Notes: a model not told the origin generated them from the letters alone. Shown: positions 33,943 through 46,178, numbered from the stretch's first letter. The stretch is DNA of 64,000 nt from Talinum fruticosum (GCA_021018815.1 JAITYX010000003.1:13659501-13723500); one strand, 5' to 3'. Numbers and translations: made by a program.

Positions 33943-34250
33943 AGCGACGGATGTAGCGATGGAATATTGTTAAATAGCGACAGATTTCAATTTTTAGCGA
34001 CGGAAAAATTCCGTCGCTAAATCGTGGGTCGCTAAAATTTAACGACGGAAATGGCCAAATCGATTGCTAAATAGCAACGGATCGATGATGGAAACATTTT
34101 TCGTTGCTGATTAGATCGGCGACGGCATTCCGTCGCTAACTAGCGACGGATTAGAGACGGAACGTCATTCCGTCGCTAATTTCAGCGACGTAAATGATGG
34201 TCTTTCCATCGTCTGTTTCGAGTAGATCCGTCGCTGTTCCGTCTCCGTTA
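33943..34250. repeat. Left subterminal repeat array of the CACTA element
   Basis: About a dozen AGCGACGG motifs or close variants in both orientations. Some pair into perfect hairpins, such as TTTAGCGACGGAA with TTCCGTCGCTAAA around 33995-34023. Such arrays bind the TNPA protein in En/Spm elements. Confidence 0.85.
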
Positions 34251-34560
34251 CGTAAAAAATCCAAAATACAATTCTCTAATTATTTGTGACCCCAGTACAA
34301 AAAATTGTGAATGGATATACAAATCCAACATTCACATATGTGGCGCTTACATTTGGCATTTACATTTGCGAGCCACAAAGAACTCATCAAAGTTGGATAG
34401 ACAAATCTAACTTAAATGTTCAAAATCACGAATAATCAAAACATATTTAAAACAAATTCACAAGTTAAAAAAAACCATACAAAAGTTCACAGGAAACCAT
34501 AAACACATCTAAAAAGTTCGTAAAGTGTTCACCAATATACAAAAGTTCACAATGCATTCG

Positions 34561-36460
34561 GGGTCCTCACTCTTCCTCATACTCTTCCCATCCTCTTCCT
34601 CTTCCTCTTCCTCTTCCTCTTCCTCTTGTGGTTGTACGGGTCGACGGTGAGATCCAAATGCTTGCTGAGACTACAGAAATTCATTGAAGCGTGCTATTGG
34701 CTCAGTGAACCTGTCCACCTTTTCTTTAAGCTGCCTATTTTCCAACCCAAGAACCCGAGCATGTTCTATCCATTGATGCAACTCGGAAGATAAATTATGC
34801 ACTCGTTGCTCTCAAATCCGAGTCATCTGCAGTAGAAGCTTTCGGTGATTTGAAGGGCATGATTGGTTTGAAGTTTTTAGCCTCGGATCCAAGTCCATAA
34901 ATGCGACCTTTCTTGTTCGCATTGGCTTTGACCCACAACTCATGTTGTGAAGGGATGGATACTTGATCCTCGGAAGAGTTGGGGTCATTACTAGAAGGTT
35001 GAGTGGGTTGAGTGTTTTGCAACTCTTCCCACTCTTTTTGAAACTTATCTTGAATAAAATATAAATATTTGAGGCATGTAACTATCACAAGTTGTTAACA
35101 AAAACCATAGATTGAAAAATATGAAAATTGCATATTTAAGGTTACTCACATAAATGGCCTTAGATTTTTGTCGACCCATTCGTCCTTTTTTATTTTGTGG
35201 GTACGTGAAAATAGTTGGGTAGGTAGAGGCTGAACTCCTTTAAGCTCCGTCATTTAAAAAAAAATTAGTAGAGAGTCAATTTACTAATATGAACATGTTA
35301 ATAGTTGCATGCGTAATTATTAATAAAGGGGTATGTACCAATCGCCGCTTATGCTCCGTCATGGGGATTGAGCCACAAGTATAGAGCGATGAACCAAGTC
35401 CCCCTTGATCAGCATGGCGGTTTTTCCGAGCTCGCTCACGGAACTTCTTGTAGTCGGCAGTTTCCCAATATTCCGAGCAACTCGCGCCAGTAGTTGTCAC
35501 CCAACCATTTCGGCTTCTTCTTATTTTTCCTCGCCTTCAGCATGAAGTCCTTTAATCGATCACTTCCTTTCTTTTTAAAATTTCTTCTTATTTGGACTTC
35601 ATCGGTTGGAGACCAAGTGAAAAATTTCTATATAAATAAAAAAGTAGTTTATAAGTTATGAAATTATAATATAATGTTCGAACATGCACATTAAGTCATT
35701 ATGTTATCTCAAATTCAGAAAACTAATGATTTGTCATTACCTTAAACTCGAGAAAACCACATATCACGTTCGATCGAAGAACTTTACCCTATGTAGGCCA
35801 AGCTCCGTCAAACTTGCTTTGGAAGATGTGGGAAATCGTTAGTTACCCTATGTAGGCCCACAACTTTGTCAATGCGGAAGAACCTACTCAACAAACATAT
35901 AAAATAGTTAGTTATACTATTAAACTATTAAGCTTAATTTATTTTATTACTTATTATCACACTTACCCTTCACCATTTGGCTTAATTCGAATCTTTTGTC
36001 GGTTGCTAGCACTGCTTGATTCAAGACTAGCATGCTCGTTCCCTGCATTAATTGGCCCATCATTTGTAGGCCTTTGTGGTGGCCTTCATTCGGCACTAAT
36101 GTTGATGGGTGGTACATTATTTGTACCATATTGGTTATATGCATATTCAATGGGCGGGTTTGAGTACATATGGCCGTGCTGAGAATATGGATGGTTTGGG
36201 ATGAAAGACCCACCCATTTGGCTTTGCATGTGTGGGATGTTTGGGGGTTGGAAAAAAGGAGGGTTGGGAATAAAGGACCCCCCATTGGAGTTTGGTTATA
36301 AGGGAGTGTGGAGATAGTGCTCCACCTACAGGAGATTGAAGGTTATGAGGGTTTTGAGAGGGGGTAGAAGTGTTCACATCATTACCTTCCCCATCGGTAG
36401 TGGTGTTTCTAGCCCTTCCCGAGTAGCTGATCTTTTGGACCTGCCTCTACCTCTCTCCAT
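34561..36460 (-). pseudogene. TNPA-like gene of the CACTA element (Ptta/En/Spm family)
   Basis: ATG at 36460 opens MERGRGRSKRSATREG, a basic N-terminus. Then comes a proline- and asparagine-rich part (36147-36377). The family core follows: YWETADYKKFRERARKNR, GGLGSSLYTCGSIPMTEHKR (35276-35500), then FQKEWEELQNTQPTQ and ELWVKANANKKGRIYGLGSE (34795-35088). These match the plant Ptta/En/Spm protein family, which binds subterminal repeats and aids excision. A GAGGAA hexamer array ends the coding part. Gaps at about 35100-35270 and 35520-35940 may be introns or frame breaks. Family firm, gene structure uncertain. Confidence 0.75.
34591..34627. repeat. Hexamer microsatellite (TCTTCC)n
   Basis: About six uninterrupted units. 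On the coding (minus) strand it would extend an acidic or RG-type tail of the TNPA-like protein, depending on frame. Confidence 0.85.
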
Positions 36461-36706
36461 TTTTCCGAACATAAACAACAGAAAACCACTATATTAGTCA
36501 ACATCCAACGATTAAAGTGATTCCTTAGAAACAACATATAAACATTAGTAAACATATACACATGTAAGCGTTAAATATAAATATTCTTCTATGAATAAAT
36601 TACGCTTCAATTGTTTCACCTTCATTACATTAATAAGAATTCATTTGATTACAACATGAATGAAAGTTATTCAATATAAACCAAACCAAAAAAAGAACAT
36701 CATCAA

Positions 36707-37090
36707 CTAGCCATCATCCTCATCATCAGTATCATCATCGTCTTCTTCACTATCCTCTTCAACATCATTGAATAGGATAGGTTCTTCTTTGTCATTGGTG
36801 ATGTTATCATCATCCCATTCACCTTCCTCATCTTCTTCACCATCCTCTTCGTCACTAACATCCTCAATCCCATCTTCTCGGTTTAAAATAACATCATCAA
36901 CTAATTCTTTTGCTGAAATTGAGTTATCAACCAAAGTGTCCGGTAAAGTTTCTATTATAGGATCGATTGTACCCATACTATCCTCTTGGAATGCAAGAGG
37001 AATAGTATAATGATCATCAACTCGGCCCTTGGTTTTGATGCCACTATGACGAACCAATTTGGTTTTTCTCTAGGGACCCCTTACGGATAT
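36707..37090 (-). pseudogene. Remnant of the C-terminus of the large CACTA transposase (TNPD-like)
   Basis: Minus strand reads LVRHSGIKTKGRVDDHYTIP and then a very acidic tail rich in E and D (EEDGEEDEEGEWDDD and onward). This layout resembles the end of TNPD/TNP2-type proteins. No transposase core is present upstream; instead, AT-rich sequence leads to the GC-rich 5' end. It marks the internal deletion that made the element non-autonomous. The assignment rests on position and composition more than on a strong motif. Confidence 0.5.
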
Positions 37091-37424
37091 GACATATAAT
37101 ACACCCGAGTTGCTAATAATACACCCGAGTTGCAGTACTAGCAAATATGAAAGGATCGTACTCCATAAATAACACAATTGCACATTTTTTTTTTAATTCA
37201 TTCACAAACAACATTAATTTCCAACAAGTTACATATATTCATCAATTTGAAGATGCATTTTTAAAAACTCTAAATCTAACTTCAATAACATTTACTCCAT
37301 AAATAACACAATTGCACATTTTCCTTTTCAAATGCATTCACAAACAACATTAATTTCCAACAAATTACATATATTCATCAATTTTTCAAACCCCAAATCT
37401 AATAAAAATCATGAAAACAATACC

Positions 37425-37670
37425 GTTAAAGAAGGGGCGGCACGGGCGGCGCCGGCTGGAGGACAGGGCGGCAACGGCGGGAGAACAGGAGTGCGGCGGC
37501 CGTGGCGACTGCGGCGTCCTCCGGGCGGCGGCAGTGGCGGCACAAGGGTCGGGAGCAGCGACGGCACAAGGGTCGGCAGCAGCGGCGGACGAAGGGCGGC
37601 GGACGGCGAAGGCGACAGCGGGCGAACAGGCTGCGGGTGTGGGGTGGCGGCCGGTGTTGGGCACTAACAC
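37425..37670. other. GC-rich patch in the CACTA 5' end
   Basis: Dense GGCGGC/GGCGAC repeats within an otherwise AT-rich element. Long ORFs on both strands here are compositional. GC-rich 5' ends are known in En/Spm and are targets of methylation control. Confidence 0.6.
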
Positions 37671-37740
37671 TCACAATTGCTCGCTTGGAGTCTCTCTTTG
37701 CTTTGGAATTCGACTCGCCGAAAAGCCGGATCTAAATTTA

Positions 37741-38110
37741 TTCAGATTTAGCGACGGAAAAGTCCGTCGTTGTTCGTCACTAAATAAAAAATTGTACCTA
37801 GCGACGGAATAGCGACGGCCTATTCGAGTTGCTAAGTACTAATTTAATTTAATTAATTTCTTTTTTGGGTTTTCCTACATCCGAAAAATCGATCTAACAT
37901 TAGCGACAGAATATTCCGTCATTGTGTAAATTTGCGACGGATTAGAGACGGAAATTTCCGTCGTTGATTCTAAATTAGCGAAGGATTCCTATTTCCGTCG
38001 CTAATTCCGTTGCTCGTCTCGACGCAGCTTGTCGGTTTTTGCCGAATCCGTCGCTAATTCCGTCGCTATGTGGTGACGGACATGGTTCCATCGCTAATTT
38101 CCGTCGCTAA
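37741..38110. repeat. Right subterminal repeat array of the CACTA element
   Basis: Multiple TAGCGACGGA and TCCGTCGCTA motifs matching the left array, next to the terminal repeat at 38118-38130. Confidence 0.85.
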
Positions 38111-38133
38111 TTAGCACTTTCTTAGTAGTGCGT

Positions 38134-40080
38134 ACACTTGTTTAATGAGGGGCTTACGTGTTCGGACTAGGCGCATCATAGTCGAGAAGGACTCGTAAAA
38201 TTACATGCCCTTGTTCGATTTATGAAAGGTCATCGAGGTATGCTCATCCTTCTTAGTCTCTAAAGTATTTATCTTATGTGGGTAAGATTTTTACTTGTGT
38301 GGTAAATTCGTAGCCAAAGTTTGTACGACTATTTTCCCCAATTTTCAGCTGGTTGAAGGAGTCACCCCTCCTTTCCGGCTTCAATGGCATAAACTAAAGT
38401 TCATCCGTGGTAGCGGAAAGCATTTGGAATTTCCTTCTTGCGATCTGCCGTCAACAAAGTGGCCGCGGTATGTCACTTTGATACCTTAAGATTCGCGATA
38501 GAATAACATAAAATTTTTTTCTACTTTTCAATTCTAGTTACTACCTTAGCCTACGATATGTGGTGGGCTTGTGGCCTTGGCCGTGGTGAGACCAACGCTG
38601 GCCAAACATCATGCTTTGCCGTCCAGCTTTTGTTGGTTTTGCCTTTTTGTTTCATGGGTCTTGTGTGTGCAGGCCAATTTCCACCCTTGGGCACAAAGTC
38701 AGCTCCTTTAATCCTTTTTGGTCGTGATGGAGTCAAGTGAGAGACGGATTTATTTGAGGGTCTGCTTGGTTTTTGTTGGTACCTTGGTGAGCGGATTACG
38801 CCTCACCTTCACTAGAATACCTAGCCACCTTTTGTTCCCCAAGATTCGCCACAAACTCTGTTTTACTTCCGCTCGATAACCCAAGGGGAGCATGAAGAAA
38901 TAACTAATGGGTACCCTTATATGCATTTCTTTGAAGCGAGGCTAATCCTATGCCCAATATTTGGGAGGAGTCATGACCCAATTGGTAAGTATCGGCTTAC
39001 TCATCGGTGTGATTAGATTTCTAGTATGGAATTTAACCTTATCACTATATCTTCTCCCGGGTGATGTCCATACCCAATTCATGAGGTTGACGTGTCATAG
39101 CTTGCAGAACCCCCATGTCTTATTAGAATTCCTAAACTTCCCGAGTCGAATTGTGGGGCATCCGCTGCCAAACAATTGGAAAGGGGTAAGATTATTATGC
39201 TCTTTTACATTTAGTTTAATGGTAAAATGCCTTTCCTAACATAACAAAATTGTAGTATGATCTGGAGTAGTCTTAGAAGATGTCTATGGGATTCCAATAT
39301 GCCCTTCGGGCATTCAAGGATTTATTTACTCATCGGGCGTTCCGATTGTTCCGGGTGAGTCCAATTAGTTAAAGTGCTAAACTATGAGTTCTTAGTATAT
39401 GCGGTACTTAGTTATTTACTCTTGTAGGATCGTTGTTTTAGATCACTTTCTTTGTGAGGTTTTCGTGGCAGCTTTAGGACTCATGCTCATGCTACTAACT
39501 AACAAATGTTGTCTAGTAGTACTTGTTTGAGTCGATACATCATGGCGCTCATTCCGGCATTCTCACTGGTCGGACAGACTTATGAAGCGAGGTCAAGTTC
39601 TTCCGCACCTAGGCCTTGTTGCTCTAGAGCTTAGCCTAATTCTTCTTTGGCTAGTGTGGATGTCATTCCTTTGTAAGCTCTCAACCATTATGACAACCCA
39701 TCCGACTTTCTTCGAATGTCATATAGTGGTCCTTATTATGAGGCCCCACAACCAGCTTAGGAATGTGGGGCTAGCTCTTCATATGCAACGAAAGACAGAG
39801 CTAGTTTCAACATCAATCTTGGTGGATATCGACAATAGTGTCTTTAATTATGTTAATGATTAGGACATTAATGAGGATTCAATAACCACTTGTAGGGTGC
39901 TTAATAGTTTAGCATTTATGTATTTTGTACGTTTGACTCTATGCAATGAGATGAATGCAAGGACTCGATCTAAAAATTCTTTCTTTATTTATATGATGAA
40001 AATTTCGAAGACCAATTCAAAAAATGCACATAGCCCTCATTTCCCCAAAAAGAAGAAAATAACATGGGAAGTGGTAAGTT
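38134..40080 (+). pseudogene. Plant-mobile-domain gene fragment, 3' part
   Basis: Discounting the CACTA element and one CGT, the frame runs from ...ELRRAA into YTCLMRGLRVRTRRIIVEKD before a stop, so the two parts were one exon. Further on, CWYLGERITP (38774-38803) resembles a late PMD segment. Between are stretches with no coding match that could be introns (for example about 38230-38330 and 38490-38560). After about 39500 the similarity is weak. The product would be the C-terminal half of the PMD protein. It carries stops and frame breaks, and the end point is not defined. Confidence 0.5.
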
Positions 40081-41700
40081 AAATGGTCAATAAGTAAATG
40101 GGCTGACATAAATGGGGTAATAGATTTGCAATTATCAAAACTTGCCCACTACGAGACAATGCTCGTAGAGAAATAATAATGAAGGAGCCTAAGAATTTAT
40201 TAATATATAAAAGGAGAGTTAGGTTGAATCTCGTCCCCTTGATTACCATTGATTATTTAATAAAATTTAATCTCATCCGTTAGTTACATTTTGTTGACTC
40301 AGCTTCATTAGTCTCTCTCACTCTCTCTCTCGAGTTGCATTTCCCACCCCCACCCTTTTTCATGCACACTCTACCCCCACCCCATTCTTTCTCTTCGATG
40401 AATCGCCCACCACTACAATTGAACCATCCTACCAGGCCGCCATGGAGAGCCCTATCTATGCGTACATGAGATTCTTTCACAGCTTCGCCTCCACCGTCGA
40501 TTTTGATCGGAGGTTCCCCAACCTAACAACACTGAATAGTCAAAGCAATTTTTCCGTCATCGCAATCTCGTCATCCAATGAATGGTCCATCATCGCTATC
40601 GGCGGAAACCTTCATTCCACCGCCGTCATCGCCATTGCCTTTTGGGTGTTTACTCTCTAAAAAGTCGCCTTGTCCTCTTCTATCTCCTAATTTTCTCTTT
40701 TCACGCGCAGGACTGGACTCCTAGGGTTTCTGCCGCTATCGGTGTCACCGGTGGTGCCTTGCGTCCCAAGCCCTAAATGGATAGACTTGTAATGAGGTTA
40801 AAGGTAATAATTTTTTGGCCATGGCTGGGAATTTGAATTTCTTTAATGATTAAAAAGCAAAAATAAATTCCATACTCAATTTCGAGATATATGAAATAGG
40901 AAATGGGATAAAATAGTTTTAGATCTTTGTGGTTGTTTGTCTAAAACTTGGTTGCTCATATGTGGTTGGCTTATGGTGTACATGATGGCGTCCAAGGGAG
41001 TTAGAAAATGATTTTATAATGTAATTGCTAATGGAAAAAAGAGCTAATTATAGTGTTGAAAGGTGGTGTTATTTTGATTTTGTTAGCCTAAAAATGGAAT
41101 GCACTCGAGCTCTCTTCAATTATGTTTTGATATTGTTTGTCTTTGGACTTTTGCATATACATGTACGGAACTAAAGTTACAGTCTTTGTTTGAAATTCTT
41201 TGATTTTTGATATTTCAACTTCTTGTGAATATAGCCATTTTTAGCCACTTCTTCTTTTTGAAATAGTTTTTGACCAAAAATCAGATGAGCGCTTATCTTA
41301 GCAAAGTGAACACGAGTAGAAAGAGTTGATTTTGGATTGAGTTTTGACCGCACTTAATTTAGCATTAACCGAGCTTGCTCCTTGAGTGAGCTTCTAATTT
41401 ACTTGTATCATTTCCTTCGCTTTTTGAAGCTTATTATCAATGACTCTCTTAACTTTCTCTCTCACTCTCTCATATTTTTATACACAACTTTCTATCTCCC
41501 AACCCTTCCTCTCCACTCTAGTGACATGACCATGAACTTCGCCTAAACTATCACTCTCTCTTACTCTCTTGGCCCTCATTCACTACCCCCGACTATCTCT
41601 CTTCTCCTCCATCTCTCAATCTACTTCAATGGCATCCACAACCAAGTTTGACCGGTCTATGATGCGTTTGCTTCATGTTGGTTGACACAAAGTAAGTTAA
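40081..41700. other. Unassigned sequence, no gene recognised
   Basis: Includes CT-rich stretches (40310-40345 and 41440-41620) like plant 5' leaders. A short ORF at 40442-40660 has no recognised domain and sits next to a TCATCGCAATC-type repetitive phrase. No LTR, terminal repeat or transposase seen. It may be the downstream flank of the PMD gene or an unrecognised element. Confidence 0.4.
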
Positions 41701-42540
41701 TCCTTGTGCTGGTTTTCTTGTACAATTGCCCTTGATTGATGCGGAACCGGGGCTGCCAACACCTCGATGGCTCGTTGGGATCTAGGCGTGGAGTCCAACG
41801 GATACTCTTGCTTATCCAAATATTGATAGATGTCATGATACCAACTAGTGTAGTCGGTATTAGACACTTCTAACGTGTAGATGTGCGCGGTCGACTCGTC
41901 GGTCTATGTTGATAGCCATTGAATGAATACCGTTGGGGAGATTGATCATGGACCCTAATTTGGCTAAAGCATCTCGTGAACTGGTTGTCATCCCTAGGAA
42001 TGTAAGTGAAAGAAATAATTTCGAAATGTGTTGATAATTCAATCGGATGTGCCTGGTGGGGTGCCAAGGCTTCTTTACGTACCTTCCATTTTTGTGAAAT
42101 ATGATTAATAATTAGATTGGAGTCACCGAAAACCTTGATGTTCTTGACCCCGATTACTGCACTAGCTTTAAGTCCTATGATGCACGCTTCATACTCTGCA
42201 GTGTTGTTGGTGACCTTGAAGTCCAATTTAACTTAAATGGGAGTATTTGCTCCCTCCGGTGAGACTAGAAGAATCCTTACTCCAAAGCCCTTCGATTGGA
42301 AGCGTCGTCGAAGTACATTGTCCAAACGTCCACCTGTACTTGTAAGATATTTTCATCTCGCACGGTAAAGGTGTTCAGGTTGCGATTCGGTTATAGGTAG
42401 ATCGGTTAAGAATTTTAACACTACCCTTCCTTTGATCACTTTTTTAGAGACATACATGAGTTCAAATTCTAATAGCATGACGAGTCTATCTTGTTATCTT
42501 GTTGTTGATAGTTGGTTGCTCAAGTATATACTTAATGGGA
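41700..42540 (-). pseudogene. Second (archaeal-type) RNase H of gypsy G2
   Basis: The ORF at 41870-42226 reads FKVTNNTAEYEACIIGLKAS and then VFGDSNLIINHISQKWKVR. TNNxAEYEA and GDSxLxIxxI are the hallmarks of the additional RNase H found in Tat-lineage gypsy elements. A second frame gives NIDRRVDRAHLHVRS near 41880-41930, and linker sequence towards integrase continues to about 41750, where similarity ends. Frame breaks are present. This domain supports the Tat/Ogre placement of both gypsy elements. Confidence 0.7.
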
Positions 42541-44400
42541 TCCATAGGTGCTACCACATGTACCGTGTGAGCCAACATCTAGTGCTTGAGCTTCTTGGTA
42601 GCCCGGACTAATGCTAATGATGTCTTCTCTAATGGCGTGTATCTAGTCTCAAAATCTATGAACTTCTTGCTTAGATAATATATTACGTGCTCTTCCTTTT
42701 TGTCCCGTTGAGCTCGCATGACCCCCATAAATGTCTTTGTCGTGGTGAGGTACAAAAGTAATGGTTTCCCTAATTGGGGTGGAACTAGAACTGGAGGGTT
42801 AGCTAAGTATTCCTTAACCTTTTGAATGCTTGTTGGAACTCGGTATCCCAAACGGGCTCGGACCCTTTCTTTAACTTCTTGAAAATGGGTTCATAAACCA
42901 TAGTCGGTTTTGATATGAAATTACTAATGTACTCGTAAACGTGTTAGGAAACCCCGTATCTCCTTCTCTCGTCTTCGGCTGCAGAATCTCCTGAATAGCT
43001 TTGATCTTGGATGGATTAACTTCAATTCCTCTAAGGCTGATAACATAACCTAACAGTTTGCTCGAGGTTACCCTAAAGGCACACTTTTGAGGATTAAGGC
43101 GCATGTTTTATTTTCTTGGTCTCTGGAAGAATTTTCTAAGGCTGAGTATGTGCCCGACCCTATCCGTGGACTTTATGATCATGTCATCCACATAGACCTT
43201 GGCTTCTTTGTGGATCATGTCATACAATAGCATTGTAGCCGTCCTTTGGTATGTTGCGCCGGCGTTCTTGAGCCCAAATGGCATCACCACATAATAATAC
43301 GTCCCCAAGTATGTGATGAAGGTCGTCTTCTTCCATGCCTTCTTCAGCCATCTTCACCTGATTGTACCCGAATAGCCATCCATGAACAAAAGTAAAGCAT
43401 GACCCCTATGTTATCTACAAGGATGTTGATACGGTGTAGTGGGAAATCGTCTTTAGGACTTGCCTTATTCGGATCTCTCGAAGTCGACACACATCCAAAC
43501 CGTGCCGTGCTTCTTTGGAATCGGTACTATATTTGCTACTCACTAAGGATAGTGAACTACCTTGATGAACCCAACCTATAATTGCTTCCGAACCTCTTCC
43601 TTAATCTTTAATGCCCACTCATGTTTCATCCTTCTCGAGTTCTCGCTTAACCGACTTGGCGTCTTCATAAAGTGAAATTTTATGTTTCGATATACTTGGA
43701 TCTATCCTCGAAATGTTTTTGTAGGACAATTCAAAGACATCTATGAACTCTATAAGGAGCGAACTAAATTGCTTCTACTCTTCGAATTCGAGTGTTTTCC
43801 CGATCTTAACCTCTTGGGGTTGAACAACTTATCCTAAATTAATTATTATTGTTTCCTCTATTATTGGTGAGCGATTTCATGATCTTCCATAGCTTTTATT
43901 AATTCTTTAGGGATTTCTTGTTCATCATTAGAGGCAAAACAATTGAAAACATTAGGAGGCAAAGAGTAAGCAAAAGGGTTCACTTTATTAAATTAAGAAA
44001 TGAGTATATCGGATATAGAAACAAAAGATGTAGAATTAGAAGCAATAGAATTAGAAAAAGAACTAGAAGAAACAGGAGGAGAAATAAAAGCCCTAGTACT
44101 ATTAGACTCGAAAGGGAATGTGCTCCTAAGTTAACGACGAATTCTTGGCCCTCCTTGGCATGAATCCAAGTAATGTGCTTGGACCCTTCATTGTTTGGTC
44201 AATGATGAATTTAGACGGATCGAACTATGGGTGTGACATGGCTTGTGATAGTACCAAGACCGAATTCCCCTCTAAGTTCTTCTCTTGTCCGAATAAAAGG
44301 TCGAAGATATTATTCCCAACCAGGTTGGTCGAGCCTGATATGGACTATACCTATTTGAGAAGGTAGAATGCCTCCTTTTCTAATATACAGCAGTCTTTGA
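42541..44400 (-). pseudogene. Reverse transcriptase and first RNase H of gypsy G2
   Basis: From upstream: an RT N-terminal region with heavy frame damage (43400-44000), GTYYYVVMPFGLKNAGATYQ and AKVYVDDMIIKS (43108-43308) with the catalytic YVDD, LNPQKCAFRV and GYVISLRGIEVNPSKIKAIQ (42871-43104). RNase H follows, with LVPPQLGKPLLLYL and YYLSKKFIDFETRYTPLEK (42579-42851). The order is that of gypsy pol. At least five frame changes. It aligns to G1 at 11000-12660. Confidence 0.82.
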
Positions 44401-45022
44401 ACATTTCTAAGTCAGTACCCGAATTCCCTCTTCTTTAAGATAGTAGGGCTCACGAAAACCATAATAGGAGAAGTCATCCCCTTTTTTAGGAACCGCCCAT
44501 TTAAAGTATTAGGAGAGGGCTTAATGGAGCGGATTGTGTGAGGTGCAGTCCTCTTAGTCCGAATTTCCCTCTTGACTTGGGCTATCTCCTTAGCAGTAGG
44601 TTGATAGCCTAGCCTCGAATCATAGTTGTTGGTGGGCTCAAGGGGTGGAAAGATAGAGTGGTCCGCCCTTCGACTCGCAACTAGGCCTGAAAATTACCCC
44701 TTCTTCCTAAGCATCAAGTGGATGCTAGGGTTGGGATAAGGATTAAAGTTAAGAGGTGCTTCATCCTTATCTAAGGCAGCAACTGTCTCAGCTCCATAAA
44801 GTTGTTCATCGTTGGCATCGTGCTCCATCTCAACCACATATTCTTTGGAGGTGATAGTAGCACAAAGATTATCCCCGTTGATGGTTACAACATAACCTTT
44901 GATGATCATCTTAACTTTCCGATGTAGTGTAGAGGGCATTGCTTGATGATCATGCAACCAAGGGCATCCTAGGAGTAGATTGAATATAGTTGGGATATCT
45001 AGGACTTGGAATTCAATGTTCC
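44401..45022 (-). pseudogene. Protease region of gypsy G2
   Basis: Reads IEFQVLDIPTIFNLLLGCPW, then LHDHQAMPSTLHRKVKMIIK, the C-terminal retropepsin block, better kept than in G1. At 45022/45023 it joins directly to LTR-type sequence (ATTATTTTGAGAAACCCCGG), marking a deletion of gag, leader and primer site. The active-site half of the protease is therefore missing. Confidence 0.68.
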
Positions 45023-46178
45023 TTTTTATTTTAATAATTATTTTGAGAAACCCCGGGATATTATTTCTTAACCGAACGATAAATAAAGTTAGGGTTTTGA
45101 ATCTGTCGCGAGGCTTTAAGGTCGAATAAATGTAAAAACACCAATCTGGATCGAAGCCCCACTCGCTAACTACTTGGTGCAAGTGGCGACTTGCACCCAG
45201 TAGTGGACGACACCGGCCGGAGGCCACAGTGAGGAGATCGGCCTAAGCCTCCGCCCTATTTGGCGGATCCGAATCCCTTCTTTCTTTTATCCTACGGTGA
45301 GAAAAACCAAGATGCAATGCAATAGAAATAAAGCAAAAGAGGAGTCACCAGTTAGCTTTTAGGAAAGAAAAACTAACAAAAACAAAAGTAAAAATTTGCT
45401 CTCCTAATCTTAGTATGGGAAAACTAAGACAAGAAGAGGATACAAACGACTCCATCGGTTTTGAACCGAGAATCGGATTCGGGGCGAGGGTACAAAACGT
45501 ACGGATAAACCCTTCCGTTCCACCCATTCGAAGATAGCCATTACTATTTCGAGTAGTGAATTACAATAATGAGAAAAACACAAGCATACAACATTCGAAA
45601 AAGGATTAAAACAACCAACACATAATTAAGGAAAGCGATAAAGGTAGAAATAAAGAAAGAAATAACAAAAAGAAAGGCAAAAGGAAAACGAAAAGAAAGT
45701 GCAAACCGAAAAGAAAAGAAAGCAGAAAACTAAAAGATTACATTGGGCGAGGAGGAATTAAAAGTGATACATTGTTTGTCCACAATATGGAAAGCAATAA
45801 GGAAAGCATATAAATAAAATAAACCGTTGTGAAAACTGGATCTGTGGCCTCGGGTTTTCCCACTCGCTGATCCGGATCTCGCATCCGGACCTCTTCATGT
45901 AACAATGGCGAATGAGAGGGGCTTTTTGTGAGTTTTTGGTGTAGGTAGGTAGGCAGATATGTGATTGATGGAGTTTAGGTATCAAATGTATCGAGTTTGA
46001 TGGAAGTAGAGAAAGAATAGGCTGAAAAGGGACCAAGAGATCATAATACGGATGAGAGTATTCGGTAGCTCTTAGGCGAGTTTCGATGAGTGTGATGCTA
46101 AGGCAGGAAGCCAGTATGGGAATGAGAACCAAGGCTCTCTATTTAGAGGAAGAGGCTAGGTCAAGGAATAACCTAAGG
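45023..46178 (-). repeat. LTR of gypsy G2, interrupted by element A
   Basis: Matches the G1 5' LTR from about 19140 upwards: CGGGATATTATTTC, GACTCCATCGGTTTTGA, the GATTACATYGGGCGAGGAGG block and ACCAAGGCTCTCTATTT near 46130. The remaining U3 should follow element A beyond the window. Confidence 0.7.

Larger units (their letters stand above)
33921..38130 (-). mobile_element. CACTA (En/Spm) DNA transposon, internally deleted
   Basis: Terminal inverted repeats CACTACTAAAAAA (left) and its partner TTTCTTAGTAGTG (right), with a 3-bp duplication CGT (33918-33920 and 38131-38133), define it exactly at 4210 bp. Both ends carry arrays of TAGCGACGGA in direct and inverted orientation. Minus-strand genes are a remnant of the large transposase C-terminus (37090-36707) followed by a TNPA-like gene (36460-34561), the usual En/Spm gene order. 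The catalytic core of the large transposase is absent, so the element is non-autonomous. It sits in the PMD exon. Confidence 0.93.
41700..46178 (-). mobile_element. Ty3/gypsy (Tat/Ogre-like) retrotransposon G2, defective
   Basis: Same family and orientation as G1. The left end is inside pol just after the second RNase H, so integrase and the 3' LTR are gone. The right side joins protease (45022) directly to LTR-type sequence (45023), so gag, leader and primer site are deleted. The LTR is then cut by element A at 46178, with TAAGG (46174-46178) as the left copy of A's target duplication. G1 and G2 therefore have complementary deletions. Confidence 0.75.

Noticed and set aside
33943..34250. CRISPR-like array of short repeats
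   Set aside because: Repeats alternate orientation without uniform spacers and lie in CACTA subterminal regions of a plant genome.
37332..37812. Gene in the GC-rich CACTA 5' end
   Set aside because: Glycine/arginine/alanine-rich reading in all frames, no domain; explained by GC-rich repeats.
40442..40660. Small gene with 72 codons
   Set aside because: No recognised domain, repetitive ATCGC/CATCG composition, no supporting signals beyond an ATG.
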